Positions 1 to 6,090 are shown, counted from the stretch's first letter. The stretch is DNA of 7,119 bases from Smithella sp. UBA2180 (GCA_002327415.1 DCVU01000153.1:4852-11970); one strand, 5' to 3'. Numbers and translations are program-made. The notes: generated from the letters alone by a model not told the origin.

Positions 1-2772
1 TTAATCGAAGGCAAGGCGATCCAGCTTCATCCTCTGGTTTGTACAGCTTTCAATGCTGACTTTGATGGTGATCAAATGGCTGTGCACATTCCGCTATCTA
101 TTGAAGCTCAAACAGAAGCCCGTGTGCTCATGATGTCTACCAATAATATTCTTTCTCCGGCCAACGGAAGTCCGATTATTATTCCCAGTCAGGATATCGT
201 TTTAGGAATTTATTATCTGACACGAGCGAAAAATGAAGTTAAAGGCGAGGGAATGATTTTTGCCGGTCCGGATGAAGTTCGATCAGCCATTGATTTCGGC
301 GTGATTGATTTGCACGCGCGTATTAAGGTACGCATTAATTCGGAATTAAAAGACACCACCGCAGGAAGGATTATACTTTCAGAAATAGTTCCTGAGGAAA
401 TTGATTTCGATCTGGTCAATAAGTTAATGAATAAAAAGGAACTAACCAACTTAATCGATTATTGTTATCGTTTATGCGGTGACAAGACAACGATCCTTTT
501 GTGCGACAGACTTAAGGATCTGGGCTTTAAATACGCCACTATTTCCGGACTTTCCTTTGCCATAGGCAACATGATTATTCCGGAAAACAAGAAACGAATC
601 GTTCTGCAGGCCGATAAAGATGTGCTGAAGATACAAAGGCAGTATATGGACGGTTTAATTACCGACGGTGAACGTTACAATAAAGTTGTGGATATCTGGG
701 CCCAGTCTACAGAAAAAATAGCTTCCGAAATGCTCAAGGGTATCAGTACTGAAGAAGTCGCTTCCGCTGACGGCAAGAAACGTAAAATTGAAAGTTTCAA
801 CCCTATTTATATGATGGCTGATTCCGGCGCTAGAGGATCTGCCGTACAGTTAAGGCAATTGGCCGGTATGCGCGGATTGATGGCCAAGCCCTCGGGAGAA
901 ATTATTGAGACACCGATTACAGCTAATTTCCGTGAAGGCTTGACTGTTCTGCAATACTTTATTTCCACCCATGGAGCGCGCAAAGGTTTGGCCGATACGG
1001 CATTGAAAACCGCAAACTCCGGTTATCTGACCAGAAGATTGGTGGATGTTGCGCAAGACTGCATCATCACTGAGCATGATTGCGAAGCAGTTGATGGCGT
1101 TTATGTTTCCGCGCTTATGGAAGGCGGAGAAATTATTGAAACAGCCGGTGAGCGTGTGCTAGGCAGGGTCGCCTTACAAAACATTAAGGATCCATTTACC
1201 GGTGAGGTCATAGTTAAAGCTAATGAAGAAATAAATGAGTCCCTGGCTGAAAAGATCGATCATGCCGGCATTGAACGGGTTAATATGCGATCAGTTCTAA
1301 CTTGCCGTTCCAAACATGGTGTTTGTGCCATGTGCTATGGTCGCGATTTGGCCCATGGCCATTTAGTTAATATTGGAGAGGCTGTCGGTATCGTTGCCGC
1401 TCAATCAATTGGTGAACCTGGCACGCAGTTGACAATGAGAACATTCCATATTGGTGGTACAGCGAAATTTGACGAACATTCCACACTGGAGGCGCGTCAT
1501 GATGGTGTGATTAAATTTGTTAATTTAAATACTGTGAAGACCAGAGAAAATGATTTCGTTGTAATGAGACGTCATGGTGAAGTCCATGTTTTGGATGAAC
1601 AAAATCGCAGCCGCGGCAAATACATCTTGCCTTATGGCGCCCATTTAAAGGTGAGTGAAAACAGCCCTGTTAAAAAAGGGCAATTAATTGCTGAATGGGA
1701 TCCTTTCTCCATACCGATTTTGGCTGAAGTGGATGGAACAATTAAATACGGTGACATTACCGAAGGAAAAACAATGCAGGAACAGGTTGATGAAGTTACC
1801 GGTTTGTCTCGTAAAATTATTATCGAATTTAAAGGTGGAGATTTAAGACCGCGAGTTTCCATCAAGGATAGCAAAGGTAAAACAGTCAAGCTTGCCGACA
1901 CGAATTCTGAGGCTCGTTATCTTTTGGCCGTAGGAGTTAATCTGGTTATTTCTGACGGTGATCAAGTCCGTGCGGGGGATATTATCGCAAAAATTCCACG
2001 CGAAACAACAAAAACTAAGGATATCACAGGTGGTTTGCCACGGGTCGCCGAACTTTTTGAAGCCCGTAAACCAAAAGATTTTGCTGTTATCAGCGAAATT
2101 AACGGAGTTGTCTCTTACGGCAAAGATGCCAAGGGTAAACGCAAAATAATTGTAACCCCGGAAATTGGAGAAGAAAAGGAATACCTTATTCCCAAGGGCA
2201 AACATATCAGTGTTCAGGAAGGCGAACACGTTATACCGGGCGACGCTTTGATGTCCGGCGTAAATAATCCTCATGACCTTTTAGCTATTAAGGGTGAGAA
2301 GGAACTGGCCAGATATCTGGTTGATGAAGTGCAGGAAGTTTACCGGTTACAGGGTGTTAAAATTAACGATAAACACATGGAAGTCATTGTTCGTCAAATG
2401 CTTCGCAGGGTTAAGGTAAGTGAACCGGGCGATACGGCCTTTATAGCCGATGAAAAAGTTGAACGTTACCGTTTCCAGAAAGAAAACGAAAGGGTTGTAA
2501 CCCAAGGTGGCCGTCCAGCCATAGGAGAGCCGATGCTCTTAGGCATTACCAAAGCATCGCTCAGCACTCAAAGTTTTATTTCTGCTGCTTCATTCCAGGA
2601 AACTACGAAAGTGCTTACTGAAGCCTCGCTTTCAGGTAAGACGGATTATTTAAGAGGCCTTAAAGAAAATGTTATTATGGGCAGGTTGATAACAGCAGGT
2701 ACTGGCTTAGTGATGTACCGAAAATTGGGAATTAAGGTTGCAAATGACAATCCTGAAGTGAGCGCAGAATAA
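1..2772 (+). CDS. rpoC: DNA-directed RNA polymerase subunit beta' (5' end missing)
   Basis: Catalytic largest subunit of RNA polymerase. The reading frame is open from base 1, so the gene starts upstream; 923 residues are present and, by comparison with E. coli RpoC, about 440 N-terminal residues (first zinc site, clamp, lid) are missing. Local residues 18-24 are NADFDGD, the Mg2+-binding active-site loop with three Asp. The bridge helix lies around residues 268-305 (GARGSAVQLRQLAGMRGL). Cys361, Cys435, Cys442 and Cys445 have the 74/7/3 spacing of the second zinc site. The trigger loop is at about 459-486 (GIVAAQSIGEPGTQLT). Roughly residues 490-673 form an insertion of the proteobacterial SI3 type before GGLPRVAELFEAR, and the C-terminal part (ITKASLSTQSFISAASFQET) is complete. 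It ends with TAA. rpoB is expected just upstream. No frameshift is seen. Confidence 0.98.
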   Translation, partial: LIEGKAIQLHPLVCTAFNADFDGDQMAVHIPLSIEAQTEARVLMMSTNNILSPANGSPIIIPSQDIVLGIYYLTRAKNEVKGEGMIFAGPDEVRSAIDFGVIDLHARIKVRINSELKDTTAGRIILSEIVPEEIDFDLVNKLMNKKELTNLIDYCYRLCGDKTTILLCDRLKDLGFKYATISGLSFAIGNMIIPENKKRIVLQADKDVLKIQRQYMDGLITDGERYNKVVDIWAQSTEKIASEMLKGISTEEVASADGKKRKIESFNPIYMMADSGARGSAVQLRQLAGMRGLMAKPSGEIIETPITANFREGLTVLQYFISTHGARKGLADTALKTANSGYLTRRLVDVAQDCIITEHDCEAVDGVYVSALMEGGEIIETAGERVLGRVALQNIKDPFTGEVIVKANEEINESLAEKIDHAGIERVNMRSVLTCRSKHGVCAMCYGRDLAHGHLVNIGEAVGIVAAQSIGEPGTQLTMRTFHIGGTAKFDEHSTLEARHDGVIKFVNLNTVKTRENDFVVMRRHGEVHVLDEQNRSRGKYILPYGAHLKVSENSPVKKGQLIAEWDPFSIPILAEVDGTIKYGDITEGKTMQEQVDEVTGLSRKIIIEFKGGDLRPRVSIKDSKGKTVKLADTNSEARYLLAVGVNLVISDGDQVRAGDIIAKIPRETTKTKDITGGLPRVAELFEARKPKDFAVISEINGVVSYGKDAKGKRKIIVTPEIGEEKEYLIPKGKHISVQEGEHVIPGDALMSGVNNPHDLLAIKGEKELARYLVDEVQEVYRLQGVKINDKHMEVIVRQMLRRVKVSEPGDTAFIADEKVERYRFQKENERVVTQGGRPAIGEPMLLGITKASLSTQSFISAASFQETTKVLTEASLSGKTDYLRGLKENVIMGRLITAGTGLVMYRKLGIKVANDNPEVSAE

Positions 2773-2795
2773 ATTTAAATAAGTTCAGAAAAGGC

Positions 2796-2822
2796 TTGAC
2801 AGATATAATCTTAATTGATAAT
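2796..2822 (+). promoter_or_regulatory. Candidate sigma-70 promoter P1 before rpsL
   Basis: A perfect -35 hexamer TTGACA (2796-2801) lies 23 bases after the rpoC stop. The best -10 is GATAAT (2817-2822, 5 of 6 matches), but the spacer is 15 bases, shorter than the usual 16-18. A perfect TATAAT at 2804-2809 is only two bases from the -35 and cannot pair with it; its own upstream region (AAGTTC at 2781-2786) is a poor -35. A start near 2829 would give the str genes a promoter separate from rpoBC. AT-rich gaps throw up such hexamers by chance. Confidence 0.4.
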
Positions 2823-2827
2823 TATCA
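2816..2827. repeat. 12-base perfect palindrome in the rpsL promoter region
   Basis: TGATAATTATCA is identical to its reverse complement. It overlaps the candidate P1 -10 and the candidate P2 -35, an operator-like position. It resembles overlapping Fur-type half-sites (TGATAAT / ATTATCA), but it is short and AT-rich, so chance is a fair explanation. Confidence 0.35.
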
Positions 2828-2851
2828 CCGGTTTGCTGCTGTTGATAAAAT
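2822..2851 (+). promoter_or_regulatory. Weaker candidate promoter P2 before rpsL
   Basis: TTATCA (2822-2827, 4 of 6 -35 matches), an 18-base spacer, then TAAAAT (2846-2851, 5 of 6) preceded by TG at 2843-2844, an extended -10 arrangement. It would start transcription near 2858, giving a leader of about 20 bases before the rpsL start codon. It overlaps P1, so at most one need be real. Confidence 0.25.
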
Positions 2852-2862
2852 AAGGCGGTGAT
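2824..2862 (+). promoter_or_regulatory. Candidate leader hairpin upstream of rpsL
   Basis: ATCACCG (2824-2830) is exactly complementary to CGGTGAT (2856-2862), a 7-bp stem with a 25-base loop. The downstream arm belongs to TAAGGCGGTGAT (2851-2862), which matches 11 of 12 bases of the full Shine-Dalgarno sequence TAAGGAGGTGAT. The upstream arm therefore resembles the 16S rRNA 3' tail. A transcript starting at P1 would lack most of the upstream arm; readthrough from rpoC would contain it. Existence as a folded RNA is inference. Confidence 0.35.
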
Positions 2863-2869
2863 TTGTTAT

Positions 2870-2875
2870 AGGAGG
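2870..2875 (+). promoter_or_regulatory. rpsL ribosome binding site, tightly spaced
   Basis: AGGAGG is a strong Shine-Dalgarno core, but only three bases (AAA) separate it from the ATG at 2879. It rules out the in-frame GTG at 2858, which would place the binding site inside the coding sequence. Confidence 0.8.
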
Positions 2876-2878
2876 AAA

Positions 2879-3250
2879 ATGCCGACAATAAGTCAATTGA
2901 TTCGAAAAGGCCGAATCAAAGTACAAAAGAAAACAAATACACCGGCGTTGGCGGGTTCGCCTCAACGGCGCGGTGTTTGTGTCAGAGTATATACGACGAC
3001 ACCCAAAAAGCCAAATTCAGCATTGCGGAAAGTGGCCAGGATTCGTCTCACCAGCGGTTATGAAGTTACTTCTTACATCCCGGGTATCGGTCACAATCTT
3101 CAGGAGCATTCCGTTGTTCTGGTGCGCGGAGGCAGGGTTAAGGATTTGCCTGGTGTGCGATATCACGTAATTAGAGGTACGCTTGATACCGTGGGAGTGC
3201 AGGACCGCAAACAGGGTAGATCAAAGTACGGTGCGAAAAAGCCAAGCTAA
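2879..3250 (+). CDS. rpsL: 30S ribosomal protein S12
   Basis: Decoding-centre protein of the small subunit that helps monitor codon-anticodon pairing in the A site. The start at ATG 2879 gives MPTISQLIRKGR, the standard S12 N-terminus, and 123 residues, the usual length. An in-frame GTG at 2858 would add seven residues absent from the family and is rejected. The conserved loop TTTPKKPNSALRK (39-51) keeps Lys43 and the GGRVKDLPGVRYH loop (84-96) keeps Lys88, the two main sites of streptomycin-resistance substitutions, so the protein looks wild type and drug-sensitive. Asp89 is the residue that RimO methylthiolates in E. coli. The C-terminus (RSKYGAKKPS) is intact. It is the first gene of the str block, 106 bases after rpoC and 24 before rpsG. 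Confidence 0.98.
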   Translation: MPTISQLIRKGRIKVQKKTNTPALAGSPQRRGVCVRVYTTTPKKPNSALRKVARIRLTSGYEVTSYIPGIGHNLQEHSVVLVRGGRVKDLPGVRYHVIRGTLDTVGVQDRKQGRSKYGAKKPS

Positions 3251-3261
3251 ACTAAACTAAA
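3247..3261 (+). repeat. Pentanucleotide repeat (CTAAA)x3 at the rpsL stop
   Basis: Three tandem copies of CTAAA begin at the last base of the final sense codon region and include the rpsL stop. Because the unit is five bases, the TAA triplets at 3248, 3253 and 3258 fall in all three frames, so any ribosome leaving rpsL is stopped before rpsG. Confidence 0.8.
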
Positions 3262-3274
3262 CGGAGATAATTAA

Positions 3275-3745
3275 ATGCCGAGAAGACGGGAAATCGAAAA
3301 AAGAGACATTTTGCCCGATCCCAAGTTTAATAATAAACTGGTAGCAAAATTTGTTAATTCTTTATTAAAGAGAGGCAAGAAAAGCGTTGCGGAAAGTATT
3401 CTTTACGGGTCTTTTGACATTATTGAAAAGAAGTTAAAAGAGCAACCTGTTGAGCTTTTCGAAAAAGCTCTCAATAACGTGAAGCCGGTGATTGAAGTGA
3501 AATCACGACGCGTCGGTGGTTCCACTTATCAGGTGCCGACGGAAGTTGTGCCGTCCAGGCGCACCGCGCTGGCCATCCGCTGGTTGATCTCCAACGCTCA
3601 GGAACGCACGGAAAAAACCATGCGTGAGAAACTGGCCGGTGAACTGATCGATGCCGCCAATAACCGGGGCGGAGCGATCAAGAAAAAAGAAGCTGTGCAT
3701 AAGATGGCTGAAGCGAATAAAGCTTTTGCCCATTATAAATTTTAA
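3275..3745 (+). CDS. rpsG: 30S ribosomal protein S7
   Basis: Primary 16S rRNA-binding protein that nucleates assembly of the 30S head and lines the E-site region. MPRRREIEKRDILPDPKF is the typical N-terminus and the 156 residues are the normal bacterial length. The beta-hairpin region VKPVIEVKSRRVGGSTYQVP (69-88), the VVPSRRTALAIRWL helix and the C-terminal KMAEANKAFAHYKF are intact. GGAG at 3263-3266, eight bases before the ATG, is a good ribosome binding site. In E. coli, S7 represses its operon through a roughly 100-base rpsL-rpsG gap; here that gap is 24 bases, so such a site is not available. Codon choice changes sharply inside the gene near 3480: third-position GC is about 38% before and 67% after. 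The next gene is tuf, not fusA. Confidence 0.98.
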   Translation: MPRRREIEKRDILPDPKFNNKLVAKFVNSLLKRGKKSVAESILYGSFDIIEKKLKEQPVELFEKALNNVKPVIEVKSRRVGGSTYQVPTEVVPSRRTALAIRWLISNAQERTEKTMREKLAGELIDAANNRGGAIKKKEAVHKMAEANKAFAHYKF

Positions 3746-3754
3746 TAATATAAG
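3726..3754 (+). promoter_or_regulatory. Candidate promoter for tuf at the end of rpsG
   Basis: TTGCCC (3726-3731, 4 of 6) and TATAAG (3749-3754, 5 of 6) are separated by exactly 17 bases. The -10 lies just past the rpsG stop and transcription would begin about 50 bases before the tuf start codon. EF-Tu is usually needed in excess over S12 and S7, so an extra promoter makes sense, but the AT-rich context makes chance matches common. Confidence 0.3.
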
Positions 3755-3794
3755 GAATAATACTTACTCGATAAAAGAATTAACCATTCAAAGT

Positions 3795-3803
3795 TAAGGA
3801 GGT
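3795..3803 (+). promoter_or_regulatory. tuf ribosome binding site, perfect Shine-Dalgarno
   Basis: TAAGGAGGT is a full nine-base complement to the 16S rRNA tail, eight bases before the ATG at 3812. It is the strongest site in the window, fitting the very high expression of EF-Tu. A weak stem, TTAAC (3780-3784) with GTTAA (3793-3797), overlaps only its first bases. Confidence 0.9.
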
Positions 3804-3811
3804 AAATTGAA

Positions 3812-5005
3812 ATGGCAAAGAAAAAATTTGAAAGGACTAAACCGCATTTAAATATCGGAACAATCGGCCACGTTGATCACGGCAAGACAACATTAACGGC
3901 CGCAATTACCAAGCATCTGGCGAAAAAAGGTTTTGCGGAATTTCGGCCTTTCGATTCAATTGATAATGCTCCGGAAGAAAAAGAGCGCGGAGTTACAATT
4001 AATATTTCTCACGTAGAATACGAAACGGAAAAAAGACATTACGCGCACGTGGATTGCCCCGGCCATGCTGACTATATTAAAAATATGATTTCCGGCGCAG
4101 CCCACATGGACGGAGCTATTCTGGTTGTGGCCGCCTCTGATGGTCCGATGCCGCAAACACGCGAGCATATCCTCCTTGCTCGTCAGGTGCAGGTTCCTTA
4201 CATGATCGTTTTTATGAATAAAGTGGATCTGGTTGATGATCCCGAACTTTTAGATTTGGTCGAACTGGAATTAAGAGAACTTTTGACTGCATATGAATTC
4301 CCAGGCGATGATATTCCCATTATCCGTGGTTCAGCGCTCAAAGCTTTGGAAGCAGAGGATAGCAATTCTCCAGATGTAAAATGCATTTGGGAACTTATGG
4401 AAGCAGTTGATAGCTACATTCCTCAACCTAAGCGCGATACAGAGAAACCTTTCTTGATGCCGGTAGGTGATGTTTTCACTATTTCCGGTCGTGGTACTGT
4501 TGTTACAGGTAGAGTAGATAGAGGTATTGTCAAGGTTGGTGAAGAAGTGGAAATCATCGGAATCAGGCCTACGATCAAAACGGTTGTTACCGGTGTGGAA
4601 ATGTTCCGCAAAACTCTTGATGAAGGACGTGCCGGCGATGATGTCGGTTTATTGATTCGCGGCATCAAACGTGAAGAAGTTGAAAGAGGTCAGGTTGTCG
4701 CCAAGCCCGGTTCCATTACTCCTCATACAAAATATGAAGCGGCTGTTTACGTGCTAACCAAGGAAGAAGGCGGCAGACACACACCATTTTTTACAGGTTA
4801 TCGGCCACAGTTTTATTTCCGTACGACGGACGTAACTGGTGTGGCAAATCTTCCTGAAGGCGTAGAAATGGTCATGCCCGGTGATAATGTTAAAATGACG
4901 ATTGAGTTGATTATGCCTATCGCCATGGAAGAGCAACTGAGATTCGCTATCCGTGAGGGTGGAAGAACCGTAGGTGCTGGAGTCGTAAGCAAGATTATTG
5001 AATAG
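3812..5005 (+). CDS. tuf: Translation elongation factor Tu
   Basis: GTPase that carries aminoacyl-tRNA to the ribosomal A site. The 397 residues match the usual length (394-400). Domain 1 has the P-loop GHVDHGKT (19-26), switch I with RGVT (Thr62, Mg2+ contact), DCPGH (81-85, with catalytic His85), NKVD (136-139, base recognition) and SAL (174-176). Domain 2 includes GRGTVVTGRVDRG, and domain 3 ends in the conserved EGGRTVGAGVVSKIIE. Lys57 aligns with the E. coli Lys56 methylation site. The start at MAKKKFERTKPH is the family start and has a perfect Shine-Dalgarno. It sits directly after rpsG, with EF-G missing from its usual place between them, and 25 bases before rpsJ. Many proteobacteria carry a second tuf elsewhere, which cannot be judged here. 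Confidence 0.99.
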   Translation: MAKKKFERTKPHLNIGTIGHVDHGKTTLTAAITKHLAKKGFAEFRPFDSIDNAPEEKERGVTINISHVEYETEKRHYAHVDCPGHADYIKNMISGAAHMDGAILVVAASDGPMPQTREHILLARQVQVPYMIVFMNKVDLVDDPELLDLVELELRELLTAYEFPGDDIPIIRGSALKALEAEDSNSPDVKCIWELMEAVDSYIPQPKRDTEKPFLMPVGDVFTISGRGTVVTGRVDRGIVKVGEEVEIIGIRPTIKTVVTGVEMFRKTLDEGRAGDDVGLLIRGIKREEVERGQVVAKPGSITPHTKYEAAVYVLTKEEGGRHTPFFTGYRPQFYFRTTDVTGVANLPEGVEMVMPGDNVKMTIELIMPIAMEEQLRFAIREGGRTVGAGVVSKIIE

Positions 5006-5030
5006 AAACAGGAAATAGGTTATCCGATCA

Positions 5031-5339
5031 ATGAAAGAACAAAAGATTAGAATTCGTCTCAAAGCTTACGATTATAAACTTTTAGATCGTTCTGTAGAAG
5101 AAATAGTGGAAACGGCAAAAAGAACCGGTGCGCGTGTTGCTGGTCCCATTCCTATTCCTACTGAAATCAATAAGTATTGCGTAAATCGTTCCCCGCATGT
5201 GGACAAGAAATCTCGCGAACAGTTTGAAATCAGAACACATAAAAGATTAATTGATATCGTCGGACCTACGCAAGCCACAGTTGATGCTTTGATGAAATTA
5301 GATCTCTCGGCCGGAGTTGATGTAGAAATAAAAGCGTAG
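5031..5339 (+). CDS. rpsJ: 30S ribosomal protein S10 / NusE
   Basis: Component of the 30S head; as NusE it also joins NusB and NusG in antitermination and transcription-translation coupling. The 102 residues match the family length, from KIRIRLKAYDYKLLD near the N-terminus through GARVAGPIPIPTEINKYCV (33-51) to the C-terminus. The extended loop RSPHVDKKS (53-61) keeps Val57, a position altered in tetracycline- and tigecycline-resistant strains, so it looks wild type. The ribosome binding site is weak: AGGT at 5017-5020, ten bases from the ATG, and AGGA further up, so translation may depend partly on ribosomes leaving tuf 25 bases upstream. There is no terminator in that gap, so rpsJ probably shares the tuf transcript. 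It is the first S10-operon gene, and an unusually long structured gap follows it. Confidence 0.98.
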   Translation: MKEQKIRIRLKAYDYKLLDRSVEEIVETAKRTGARVAGPIPIPTEINKYCVNRSPHVDKKSREQFEIRTHKRLIDIVGPTQATVDALMKLDLSAGVDVEIKA

Positions 5340-5358
5340 GCGTACTTTTCCAGTGTGG

Positions 5359-5398
5359 GAAGATGGTATCGAATCATTGCCATTCTTCAAAATGAAGA
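5359..5398 (+). promoter_or_regulatory. Two mutually exclusive hairpins between rpsJ and rplC
   Basis: TCTTC at 5384-5388 can pair upstream with GAAGA (5359-5363) or downstream with GAAGA (5394-5398). The upstream form extends through TGGTA/TGCCA (5364-5368 with 5378-5382, one G-U pair, one bulged T at 5383) to 10 bp around a 9-base loop. The downstream form is TCTTCA/TGAAGA (6 bp) with an AAA loop. The three-part layout resembles attenuator or autogenous control leaders; neither form is followed by a U-run, so it is not a classical terminator. Function is inference. Confidence 0.4.
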
Positions 5399-5404
5399 TA
5401 GTGG

Positions 5405-5418
5405 AATAAATATTTATT
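5405..5418. repeat. 14-base perfect AT palindrome before rplC
   Basis: AATAAATATTTATT equals its own reverse complement and ends 18 bases before the rplC start codon. As RNA it would form only a weak A-U stem; as DNA it could be a protein site or simply AT-rich chance. Confidence 0.4.
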
Positions 5419-5436
5419 GAAAAATTGGAAAATTAG

Positions 5437-6069
5437 ATGAGCAAGGGAATAATTGGAAAAAAATTAGGAATGACTCAAGTTTTTGCAGATGATGGATCCA
5501 CAGTTGGTGTGACTGCTATTGAGGTTGAGCCGTCTGTTGTTGTGCAGATAAAAACAAAAGATAAGGATGGCTATGATGCCATTCAACTTGGCTATGGCAG
5601 AATTAAACAAAAAAACGTAACCAAACCATTGCAGGGTCATTTTAATAAAGCTAATAAAGGCTTTTTCCGTAATCTGAAAGAATTTCAGGCGGCATCGGAA
5701 AAATATGAAGCGGGGCAGGAAATTACCGCGGACATTTTTCAAGTTGGTGAATTCGTCGATGTTGTCGGAACCTCAAAGGGAAAAGGATTCCAAGGTGTTG
5801 TCAAGAGACATGGGTTTGGCGGCGGCAGGGCCACGCATGGTTCCATGCATCATCGGGCGCCCGGTTCCATTGGTGCCAGTGCCGATCCGGCACGCGTGTT
5901 TAAGGGCACCAAAATGGGCGGTCAGATGGGCAATGTCCGTAAAACTATTCAGAATGTACAAGTATGGCAGGTTCGTTCCGATAGAAATTTGCTTTTATTA
6001 AAAGGATCAATCCCCGGCAGTAAAAACGGGTTGATACTAATTAAGAAAGCCAAGAAAAAAAGCGCTTAA
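5437..6069 (+). CDS. rplC: 50S ribosomal protein L3
   Basis: Early-assembling 23S rRNA-binding protein whose long loop reaches the peptidyl transferase centre. The 210 residues compare with 209 in E. coli. Landmarks are MSKGIIGKKLGMTQVF at the N-terminus, VDVVGTSKGKGFQGVVKRHG (107-126), HGSMHHRAPGSIGASADP (134-151) and VFKGTKMGGQMGN (154-166). The residue aligned with E. coli Gln150, methylated by PrmB, is Ala149 here, so that modification cannot occur at this position. The start has the family N-terminus but a weak ribosome binding site: GGA at 5427-5429, seven bases from the ATG. With no strong Shine-Dalgarno and a structured 97-base leader, its translation may be controlled. The rplD start follows 21 bases after the stop. 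Confidence 0.98.
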   Translation: MSKGIIGKKLGMTQVFADDGSTVGVTAIEVEPSVVVQIKTKDKDGYDAIQLGYGRIKQKNVTKPLQGHFNKANKGFFRNLKEFQAASEKYEAGQEITADIFQVGEFVDVVGTSKGKGFQGVVKRHGFGGGRATHGSMHHRAPGSIGASADPARVFKGTKMGGQMGNVRKTIQNVQVWQVRSDRNLLLLKGSIPGSKNGLILIKKAKKKSA

Positions 6070-6090
6070 GTAACAACTGGAGTTATGAAC

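Noticed and set aside
1843..2274. 143-codon open frame on the - strand opposite rpoC
   Set aside because: Lies wholly antisense to the conserved SI3 and C-terminal RpoC coding sequence, with no recognisable protein features; a shadow frame.
2858..2878. GTG start seven codons upstream of the rpsL ATG
   Set aside because: It would translate the Shine-Dalgarno itself as Arg-Arg and add residues absent from S12 proteins; the MPTISQL start at 2879 fits the family.
3746..3811. Remnant of fusA in the rpsG-tuf gap
   Set aside because: All 66 bases were read in each frame; they are AT-rich with many stops and no EF-G-like peptide such as a GTPase motif or C-terminal fragment.
4754..5062. 102-codon - strand frame spanning the tuf end and rpsJ start
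   Set aside because: Antisense to two clear genes and without family resemblance; a by-product of the tuf codon pattern.
5330..5349. AAAAG...CTTTT inverted repeat at the rpsJ stop as a terminator
   Set aside because: The stem is only five mostly A-U pairs, with no GC-rich core and no separate U-run. Transcription must continue into rplC for an S10 operon.
5705..6001. 98-codon + strand frame overlapping rplC in another phase
   Set aside because: Fully inside L3, which is intact in its own frame. It has no ribosome binding site and an unnatural composition.
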